A stretch of 6,421 bases of DNA from contig CALAUH010000239.1 in the NCBI GenBank assembly GCA_937892225.1, positions 1-6,421 of the forward strand. Reading direction: 5' to 3'. Below are positions 1-6,421 of the stretch, one piece after another (positions within the stretch are counted from its first letter, which is position 1; every line of letters begins with the position of its first letter). The notes beneath the pieces were generated by a model. That model saw only the letters and a program-made list of their open reading frames with translations, was not told where the DNA came from and searched no databases. Source of the DNA: an uncultured Treponema sp. (GTDB taxonomy: Bacteria > Spirochaetota > Spirochaetia > Treponematales > Treponemataceae). The position numbers and the translations under genes were made by a program.

Positions 1-205
1 AATAAAAAATATACAGTTTCAAGAGGTGTAAGACTAATAGGAATTGGACTTGAAAATATAGACAATAATGAACAGCCATATCAGTTAGATCTTTTTGATA
101 ACAACAATACAGAAAAAAAACAGGCCGTTGAAAAAGCCATTCTGAACATGGGAAAAAAACATCCTGAAATAAAAATACATAAGGCAAGACTGTTAAAAAA
201 ATTAG
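1..205 (+). CDS. dinB: DNA polymerase IV, C-terminal end (5' partial, no in-frame stop)
   Basis: This is the end of the Y-family translesion polymerase DinB; the catalytic palm, fingers and thumb lie before the window. Frame 1 reads RGVRLIGIGLENI (codons 22-60), matching the last strand of the little-finger domain (typically RxxRLLGVxxxxL). QLDLF follows at 82-96, a canonical beta-clamp-binding pentapeptide. Next come an acidic/Asn linker and AVEKAILNMGKKHPEIKI followed by HKARLL, equivalent to the conserved basic tail (…GxxxIxRASLL) of many DinB proteins. The tail should therefore end near base 195-205. No stop occurs there: the frame continues through an A7 run into a signal peptide and the 4.4-kb downstream frame. 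The end given (205) marks a TAG at 203-205 in the +1 frame and is a guess at the functional end. Family identity is fairly secure from the motif order; how DinB terminates is unknown. Confidence 0.8.
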
Positions 206-252
206 TCATCCTATTATTTTTATTATTGCCGCTTAATCACAAAATTTATTCA
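148..252 (+). other. Signal peptide overlapping the DinB tail
   Basis: Counting from ATG 148, residues 1-18 carry many basic residues (K3, K4, K9, K12, R14, K17, K18) and are also the DinB C-terminal tail. Residues 19-29 form a hydrophobic core, and the c-region NHKIYS precedes QEKKED. There is no cysteine near the cleavage zone, so this is not a lipoprotein signal. Starting instead at CTG 190 would give a short, conventional signal peptide beginning with LLKKLVILLF. Cleavage after S35 is a visual estimate. Confidence 0.7.
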
Positions 253-3200
253 CAGGAGAAAAAAGAAGATGCAGTTCAAGTTTCCGGTTACTGGACAGGT
301 GAATTAACAGAAACTTTAAGTTCATCATTTGGTCAAGGAACACCATTTGTTCTTTCACCTTCAATACCGGTTTTTAAACAGCAGGTAGATTTAACTGCAT
401 TAATTAAAATAACTCCATACTGGTTTTTCAATTTTTCTTTTGCAGATGAATTTACGCAGTCAACTTTTTCTTTAGAATATAAAAATGATAAAAACTCTTT
501 ACAAAGATTTCTTTTATCAAATAAAAATATTTCTTTTCCAACGTATTATTCTGCATCAAAAAACGGTTATGGATTAAATACAGAAAATAATAATTCGCCG
601 GGAGTTCTTCTTCATTTCCAGGATATTGTAAATCAAAAATGGTCTGGTGATTTTATTTTACGTTATGATATGACCAAATTTCAGACTAAAACTTTTTATG
701 GCAAAAATGAAGTCAATGATACAGACATTCCCGTTCAAAACTATCTAAAAGGAAAAGTTTTTGTTATTCCAAATCAGAATCTTATTAAAAATATAAAAGA
801 TATTTTTGTTCAAAATAAGAACGGTCAATATACAGATTCAAACGGAAATAAATATAAAAAACTTGATTCATCTCAATATTCAGTTTCTTATTCAAAACAA
901 CTGCTTATTCTTTCAAACAGTGCAAATACAAATGAACAGACAAATATTTTATTAACTTTTACAGATGATTCTTTAACAGAAGACTTTTTATCATCACTTG
1001 GAAATTATTCAACTCAAGATACATATCTGGGTAATATTCAGACATATTTTAATCAGAATAATACAAACATAGATTTATCTAAATACTCTTTACTTCAAGA
1101 TAAAATTGACGGAAACAAAGCTGTAGTTTTACAGAAAAATAAACTTTTTTCACCTTTTTTATATTCAGCTTTATATGACTGCGGAATTTTATCATCCTGT
1201 GATTTATCTGTAATTTCAAAATTTTCTGATGAAGTAAATACAAATTATTCAGCTTATACCTATGAAGATGAATTTAATTTTACACAAAATGATTTCTTTT
1301 ACGATTCACATATTTACGCACAGATAAAAAACAATAATTCTGATTTTACAGATTATTCTAATCCTTCTGTAAGATATCCTTTTGCAGATACAAATCCGTA
1401 CATATATTTATTTGAAAATGAAACATCGGACCTTGCTATTCAATTAAGAACTTATTCTCCAGTTTCGTATTTTGATATCGGGAAAAAAGCATGTCAGGGA
1501 ACAATTAATGTTTATATAAACGGACACTTAGATCCTTTAATAAAATATGAATCAACATCTGGATTTGTAACACTTTCTAAAAATGTAAGCGAAACAGATA
1601 AAATCTATATTACTTGGGAAGAAGATTCCAGTGATTTAAATTACGGAAGCATTAATACAGGAATCGGTTTTCTTTATAACAAAAACAAAAATCTTACATA
1701 CGATACTTCTTTAAGTTTAAGATGGCCTGTCAGTCTTAATTCAACATACAGTACTTATGATAACAATCTTGCCGGTTATACAGCTTTATCTGGCGGAATA
1801 AAATATAATTTAAATGGTCTTACAATTCATGATGCAGTTTCTTTATCACTGGAAAATCCTAATACAACAGGAAAATATCTTGTAAATTTAGAAAACACAA
1901 ATGATTCTAATACGTATTATTTTTCAAAAAATGCCGGTGTAAAAACTAAAAATGTACCTGAACTGAACAACGGCATAACTTTATCTAAAGAAAACGAATA
2001 TTCAGAAATTGAACTTAATGGATTTTACGATTCCACAATAAACGGAATACAGATTCCAGTAAACTGGGATTTTACCAATGCTAAAACGAATGAATCAGCA
2101 TGGGCTTCAAAAGATTTATATTTACCGGAAGAACTTAATCTTTTTTCATGTGAGGAATTTGAAATTGCATTAAAATCACAAAAAGAATTAAATGGATACA
2201 GAATCTTCCTGCAGTTCCACAATGGTTATTCAAATCAAAATGCACCTACTTTTGAAATTTCAAATCCTTTGGATTCTAAAATAATTACGCCATTTGAATC
2301 AGATAATAAAGAATGGCAGATTGTAAGGATTATTTTTGATGAAAATGACCGTCTTAAACTTGCAGATACAACTCTTGTAAGAATAATTCTTCTAAAAGAA
2401 AATCTTACAGAATCAGATTTGGAAAAAGGAACATTATTTGCAGGACCTTTTGAGCCGGTTCTAAAAAACAGTTTATTAATTCATGATGATAACATCTATG
2501 CACAAAGTAAAATTATTGAACGCAAAAATGATTTATCTTTAACTCAGATTGATTTTCAATATTTAGACAAAAATTTAATTCACAAAAAAGACATTGATTT
2601 TATTTCCTATTTCCAGAATTCAGATTTCTCAATTTACAGATATATTACTTTAGATTTTGCAGTTAATTATTCTGGAAACTTCAAACTTATCTTAGATAAT
2701 TCAAGTTTTAATCCTTATGAATACGGACAAAAAGCATTGGAATTATCTATAAATGAAAATGTTCTTAAAAATTATGTTTCAAATAAAACAGAATTTCATC
2801 AGTTAAAAATTGATGTAAAAGAAAATCAAGTTTATATAGACAATAAAAAAATAAATAAAAATGATGTAGAACTGATAATAAATAAATCGGTAGTTCCAAA
2901 CAGACAGATTTGCACCTTTACACTTGATTTAGAAGACGATTCAATTACAAAAGGTTCTGTTTTATTAGGAAAACTTTTTTATGAAGAAAATTCTGCATCA
3001 ACTTCTGTAAAAAATTATTTTGAAACAAACTACAATTATAAAAATGATAAATTATCTACAAATACGACGTTTTACTCTACACAAAAAGCCTCTGCCTTTT
3101 TTGAAGATGATTTTTCTACGGATGCATTACTCGATGCTTCTTTAAGTTCAAATTTAAGTCTTAAAAAACTTTATCTTGATACTGCACTTTCTTTTTCTAC

Positions 3201-4611
3201 ATCCAGTCAAAATAAAGAAAAAAATATTTTTGATAATGGTTCGCATCAGATAAAAACAAATGAACCTTTATTTAATATTTTAAATTTCTATGAAAATTTT
3301 TCTTTTTCAAATTTAGACAAAACTTCATTAAAATCTGATTTTATCAAATTTGATTTTTCAAAAATTAATATTCCTTTAAATATCAGTTATATTACAACCG
3401 CAAAAGATTTTTATTCATCAAAAAATCAAAATCAGGAAACAAACCTAAATCTAGATTTATTATTCAAAAAATTTTCAATCATCTTAAATTCTAAATTAAT
3501 TTTAGAACAAAAAGAAAATGCTATAATTTCAAAAACTGATAATTATTTTATTTCCTGGCTGGATACAACAAAAATGCAGTTTTCTCCAGGATTTATAAAT
3601 TCTAATTTTAGAAATATTACTTTTTCAAATATTTTATCATCAAAAATAAAAGATTCTAATTTTACACCTTCATTAGAATATACCTTAAACAATGATTATA
3701 CCAACACAATAACAACGGAAAATAAAAATAATGCAAGTTTTTCTTTAAAACTTCCTTTTACTTTTTCAAAAACAAGTTTATCAATTATAAATACAAAAAC
3801 TGCCGGACAAAAAAAATATATTTTATCTGGCGGAAATTATTTTTCTGATTTTAATTCATTGTTTACATCACAAAAGGATTATTCATTCTTTTATACATCT
3901 TTGCCTGTTCTAGATTTATTCTTACCGGCAATTAATAATCAGATTCAGGTTGATAATTATTATTCAACAAATTATGACTTGGTATTAAAAAATAAATTAA
4001 ATAATTCAATAAAAGATTTATTTATACCTGCTTCTTTTAAATTAAGTATTTCAAGAGATATTTATAAAAATCAAAAGCTTAATGATATTTATCAGATTAA
4101 AATAAATGCAGCTAATCAAGTAATTAATCTTTTATCTTCTAATAATAAAGGAAAACTTTTTAATCAAAATGAATTGTCATTAAACAACACATTGATTATA
4201 AAATTGCCTGAATTTGACTTTACAAAAAGTGGTTTTACTTTTAATTCGAATTCAAATTTACTTTTATATTCCAACAACGATAATACAATTAAAACTGCCT
4301 TAGATTTTAATATTGATGATGAAAAGAACTGGAATCTTACATCATCATTAATCTGGAATCACAGCAGTAATAAAATACCATTTATAAAAAATAAAAACCT
4401 GACTGCTATTCGTAAAGAAATTTTTAATTTGAACTTTAATTACATATCACAGGAATTTTTACAACAGTATGAATACTATCATAATTTGAATGTAAAAATT
4501 AACAAAACTTTCTCCGCAAATGCAAATCTTGGATTAATATTATTATTAGAAAAAGATAAAGCGACTAATCTAAATACAGAAATAACTCTTGGAATAAAAA
4601 CAGAATTTTAA
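148..4611 (+). CDS. Giant exported beta-rich protein, probable outer-membrane barrel (SprA-like?)
   Basis: Predicted exported protein of 1487 residues from ATG 148; exact function not recognised. Residues 1-18 are basic, 19-29 hydrophobic (LVILLFLLLPL), with likely signal-peptidase I cleavage near IYS|QEK (35/36). Residues 45-185 are beta-rich (TQSTFSLEY, NISFPTYYSASKNGYG). Residues 200-256 and 450-492 look like small beta domains; the second reads GTINVYINGHLDPLIKYE, then GFVTLSKNV and DKIYITWEE. Residues 630-772 resemble a jelly-roll domain and 775-945 a LamG/ConA-like fold (FHQLKIDVKENQVYIDNKKI). Residues 950-1487 are amphipathic strands rich in Asn, Ser, Lys and Phe, ending TEITLGIKTEF with the C-terminal Phe expected of barrel proteins. 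Order and style recall SprA/Sov, the giant translocon barrel of type IX secretion, but this is weak by-eye similarity. The start is uncertain: the frame is open back to base 1 through dinB, ATG 148 lacks a good Shine-Dalgarno sequence, and CTG 190 after AAGG is an alternative. Confidence 0.85.
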   Translation: MGKKHPEIKIHKARLLKKLVILLFLLLPLNHKIYSQEKKEDAVQVSGYWTGELTETLSSSFGQGTPFVLSPSIPVFKQQVDLTALIKITPYWFFNFSFADEFTQSTFSLEYKNDKNSLQRFLLSNKNISFPTYYSASKNGYGLNTENNNSPGVLLHFQDIVNQKWSGDFILRYDMTKFQTKTFYGKNEVNDTDIPVQNYLKGKVFVIPNQNLIKNIKDIFVQNKNGQYTDSNGNKYKKLDSSQYSVSYSKQLLILSNSANTNEQTNILLTFTDDSLTEDFLSSLGNYSTQDTYLGNIQTYFNQNNTNIDLSKYSLLQDKIDGNKAVVLQKNKLFSPFLYSALYDCGILSSCDLSVISKFSDEVNTNYSAYTYEDEFNFTQNDFFYDSHIYAQIKNNNSDFTDYSNPSVRYPFADTNPYIYLFENETSDLAIQLRTYSPVSYFDIGKKACQGTINVYINGHLDPLIKYESTSGFVTLSKNVSETDKIYITWEEDSSDLNYGSINTGIGFLYNKNKNLTYDTSLSLRWPVSLNSTYSTYDNNLAGYTALSGGIKYNLNGLTIHDAVSLSLENPNTTGKYLVNLENTNDSNTYYFSKNAGVKTKNVPELNNGITLSKENEYSEIELNGFYDSTINGIQIPVNWDFTNAKTNESAWASKDLYLPEELNLFSCEEFEIALKSQKELNGYRIFLQFHNGYSNQNAPTFEISNPLDSKIITPFESDNKEWQIVRIIFDENDRLKLADTTLVRIILLKENLTESDLEKGTLFAGPFEPVLKNSLLIHDDNIYAQSKIIERKNDLSLTQIDFQYLDKNLIHKKDIDFISYFQNSDFSIYRYITLDFAVNYSGNFKLILDNSSFNPYEYGQKALELSINENVLKNYVSNKTEFHQLKIDVKENQVYIDNKKINKNDVELIINKSVVPNRQICTFTLDLEDDSITKGSVLLGKLFYEENSASTSVKNYFETNYNYKNDKLSTNTTFYSTQKASAFFEDDFSTDALLDASLSSNLSLKKLYLDTALSFSTSSQNKEKNIFDNGSHQIKTNEPLFNILNFYENFSFSNLDKTSLKSDFIKFDFSKINIPLNISYITTAKDFYSSKNQNQETNLNLDLLFKKFSIILNSKLILEQKENAIISKTDNYFISWLDTTKMQFSPGFINSNFRNITFSNILSSKIKDSNFTPSLEYTLNNDYTNTITTENKNNASFSLKLPFTFSKTSLSIINTKTAGQKKYILSGGNYFSDFNSLFTSQKDYSFFYTSLPVLDLFLPAINNQIQVDNYYSTNYDLVLKNKLNNSIKDLFIPASFKLSISRDIYKNQKLNDIYQIKINAANQVINLLSSNNKGKLFNQNELSLNNTLIIKLPEFDFTKSGFTFNSNSNLLLYSNNDNTIKTALDFNIDDEKNWNLTSSLIWNHSSNKIPFIKNKNLTAIRKEIFNLNFNYISQEFLQQYEYYHNLNVKINKTFSANANLGLILLLEKDKATNLNTEITLGIKTEF
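195..205 (+). other. A7 run at the dinB/exported-protein junction, candidate slippage site
   Basis: Seven consecutive A residues (195-201) are read in frame as TTA AAA AAA TTA. Losing one A, or a +1 shift, brings TAG at 203-205 into the DinB frame, giving a DinB ending in KARLLKN or KARLLKK. Gaining one A, or a -1 shift, gives about 11 further residues (ISHPIIFIIAA) and then TAA at 234-236. I saw no downstream hairpin that would stimulate ribosomal frameshifting, so transcriptional slippage is the more natural mechanism if any slippage occurs. Runs of A this long also occur by chance in DNA this AT-rich. Confidence 0.3.
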
Positions 4612-6421
4612 TTATTGCAATGGTGCAAAATATCCGCTTTCGTCTCTTCCACTTCTGTTTAAAAGATAAACTTCAGCTTCTAAAGGCATAAAATTTTCTC
4701 CAAAATTAGTAGGCAATTTCGAAGTAAACGATAACTGATATACACCTTGTGGCTGTTTAATTATATCGTTATAAACATCAGAAAGACCAGTCGGTCTATA
4801 AACATAATATTCATTTCCATTAGTATTATCTAAAAGATATGTAAATTCATCGCAAACAGAAGACTGTGCAACCTGAACATATGAAAAACCAATTGAATTA
4901 TTATTCATATACGATGTAAGTTCTGCAAGATTATATTTATTAAATGCATTTTGTCCGACAGTACCATCACTGATATAAACAATTGCACGTTTCTTTGCCC
5001 CTCTGATTAAATTATTAGCAGCAAGTCTTATAGATAAATCTGCAGCTGATTCATTTACATATGGATTTTTAACTGCTTCAAGACTAAAATCACCTAATTT
5101 ATCCGGGCTTCCTACATATTCAACTGCAGGTACATCTGATGCTGTTACAATTGTTAATGTTCCATTACCTTTCATAGATGAAGCAATTTCTTTTACAGCA
5201 GTTTCTATTTCTGTTTTATATTCAGATGTAGATTCAGAACGGTCTATGATAATAGTTATATCACCCATTGTATTATTAGAAGCGCTTCCTAAAAATTTTA
5301 AATCTTCTATAGGCTTTTTCTTTTCTGTAAAGAAGAAATTTTCTTCCTGTAAACCTACAACCGGCTGTCTATGTCTGTTTTCTACTTTTACTTCTACAAC
5401 AACATTCGGAAAGTTAGATGCATCTACTTCTTCTATCTGTACAAAAAGTCCACCGACAAGTTCCTGTTTTTTAGACATTACATAAACTGAATTTTCAACA
5501 AAATCTGTAACTATAACATTGTTATTTACATCAGCTACTGCGGCAGTTACCCTTGATGAACCTTTACCAATATTTGCATATTCAAAAACAGCACCTGTAT
5601 CAATATCAACATTTACAATACGATTTTTATCACAAACAATTAAAGAATCCTGATAAAACTTTATTGCTTCCGGATGCTTAAAGGTTTTTGGTTCAACTAA
5701 ATCTCTTATATAATTACCTGCTCTGTCAAATTCATAAATTAAACCAGAATCATCATCTGCTACAAAAACACTGTCATCTTTTATTGCAATACCTGTAGGT
5801 CCTTTTAATCCGTTAAAACCAACCTGTTTACCACCAAAATGATAAAGTCCGTTTCCTTCAGGATCAAAAACTACTACTCTTCTATTACCATAATCTGTAA
5901 CGAACAATCTTCCAAATTCATCTTCTGCAACATATTGAGGTCCTACTAAATTACCGATTGATCTTCCTTTTGAACCGATATGCTTAATAAACTGTCCTTC
6001 CGGTTCCAGTAAAGACAATCTGTCTCCAGAACTTTCTGTTACTAAAAGATTACCGTTATTCAATCTTATTACATCAACCGGTCTGTCAAAACCTTCTAAT
6101 GGCCCCGTAACTCTTTTTAATACCCTGCCATTTAAATTCATTTTTAAAAGCTGATTTGAATTATATGCAATAAGCCAGTAAGTTCCATCCTGATTTGGTA
6201 AAACTGAAACAGGACCACTGAAAATTTCATTTCCTTCAAAAGTTCCAGGGAATCCGCCTGTTTCTGAAAGTTTCATATATTTATCGCTTGATTCTCCAGT
6301 TACGCGTCTTTCTCTTACAATTTCAATCTTGTTTAATAATAAAAGTCCACCATAACCGTTTTCAGCTGCAATCTGCCAGTAATCTAAAGCTGTACCTTCC
6401 AAACCTGCTTTATAATATGCA
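4612..6421 (-). CDS. TPR-like/NHL propeller/VWFA-domain protein (5' partial)
   Basis: C-terminal ~600 residues of a larger protein. The frame is open to the window edge: the codons before the TTG at 6402 encode AYYKAG, so TTG 6402 is an internal Leu and the true start is upstream. Numbering from that Leu, residues 1-45 are helical and TPR-like (DYWQIAAENGYGGLLLLNKI). Residues ~61-318 form about six NHL-type blades, for example LFVTDYGNRRVVVFD (166-180) and VFVADDDSGLIYEFD (212-226). Residues ~330-596 match the style of the VWFA-related domain: PVVGLQEENFFFTEKKKPI, then DITIIIDRSES with a DxSxS metal site (D387, S389, S391), YISDGT (D479), and a closing strand region ending GYFAPLQ. Such proteins usually bind partner proteins or ligands through propeller and MIDAS surfaces and have no enzymatic signature. 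Cellular location is unknown because the N-terminus is missing. The gene converges on the giant exported-protein gene with abutting stop codons. Confidence 0.9.
   Translation of the reverse strand, partial: AYYKAGLEGTALDYWQIAAENGYGGLLLLNKIEIVRERRVTGESSDKYMKLSETGGFPGTFEGNEIFSGPVSVLPNQDGTYWLIAYNSNQLLKMNLNGRVLKRVTGPLEGFDRPVDVIRLNNGNLLVTESSGDRLSLLEPEGQFIKHIGSKGRSIGNLVGPQYVAEDEFGRLFVTDYGNRRVVVFDPEGNGLYHFGGKQVGFNGLKGPTGIAIKDDSVFVADDDSGLIYEFDRAGNYIRDLVEPKTFKHPEAIKFYQDSLIVCDKNRIVNVDIDTGAVFEYANIGKGSSRVTAAVADVNNNVIVTDFVENSVYVMSKKQELVGGLFVQIEEVDASNFPNVVVEVKVENRHRQPVVGLQEENFFFTEKKKPIEDLKFLGSASNNTMGDITIIIDRSESTSEYKTEIETAVKEIASSMKGNGTLTIVTASDVPAVEYVGSPDKLGDFSLEAVKNPYVNESAADLSIRLAANNLIRGAKKRAIVYISDGTVGQNAFNKYNLAELTSYMNNNSIGFSYVQVAQSSVCDEFTYLLDNTNGNEYYVYRPTGLSDVYNDIIKQPQGVYQLSFTSKLPTNFGENFMPLEAEVYLLNRSGRDESGYFAPLQ

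Noticed and set aside
44..69. Promoter-like TTGGAC…AATAAT inside dinB for the downstream gene
   Set aside because: Spacing is only 14 bases and such matches are frequent by chance in this AT-rich coding sequence.
2025..2222. 65-codon minus-strand reading frame inside the giant exported-protein gene
   Set aside because: It lies wholly within a well-supported coding region on the other strand and has no recognisable domain; it is best explained as a chance open frame.
4615..4628. Short inverted repeat TTGCA-N4-TGCAA as a shared bidirectional terminator
   Set aside because: The stem is only 5 bp and AT-rich, lies inside the minus-strand coding region, and has only four A/T bases after it, too weak to call.
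5246..5485. 79-codon plus-strand reading frame opposite the VWFA region
   Set aside because: It is the complement of a clear VWFA domain, with low-complexity Ser/Thr/Phe composition expected of an antisense shadow.
6400..6402. TTG as the start codon of the minus-strand gene
   Set aside because: The frame continues upstream to the window edge with TPR-like residues (AYYKAG), so TTG here is an internal leucine.
6405..6420. TATAAT-like and TATTAT strings near the right edge
   Set aside because: They fall in codons of the open minus-strand frame with no paired -35 element, so they are chance matches.

Overview
The window is AT-rich (roughly 30% G+C by eye) and almost entirely coding. It holds two convergent reading frames and the tail of a third gene. 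The organism is probably a low-GC, double-membrane bacterium, because the large plus-strand product has a signal peptide, long beta-strand-rich stretches and a C-terminal phenylalanine typical of outer-membrane barrels. The mix of genes would fit a Treponema-like spirochaete. That assignment is an inference, and no rRNA or other marker supports it. I saw no tRNA, rRNA, CRISPR array, insertion sequence or long repeat.

Layout: bases 1 to about 200 (plus) encode the last ~65 residues of DNA polymerase IV (DinB), including a QLDLF beta-clamp-binding motif and the conserved basic tail ending KARLL. The DinB frame has no stop codon. It runs straight into a signal peptide and then a very large exported protein ending at 4611. 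The first ATG in this frame (148) lies inside the DinB tail. Bases 4612-6421 (minus) hold the C-terminal ~600 residues of a multidomain protein: the end of a helical, TPR-like region, a six-bladed NHL-type propeller, and a VWFA-type domain. Its 5' end is outside the window. The two stop codons abut (TAA at 4609-4611; TAA on the minus strand at 4612-4614), so there is no intergenic DNA between the convergent genes.

The most notable point is the DinB/export-protein junction. A repair polymerase and a predicted outer-membrane protein share one uninterrupted frame, with an A7 run exactly where DinB would be expected to end. A one-base slip in either direction would stop DinB promptly. The big protein also resembles, in domain order and local motif style, the SprA/Sov family of giant barrels known from Bacteroidota. 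This is a by-eye resemblance only. No functional link between the two convergent genes is shown by the sequence; both have features of proteins that could act in the envelope, but the minus-strand protein's N-terminus, and so its location, cannot be seen.
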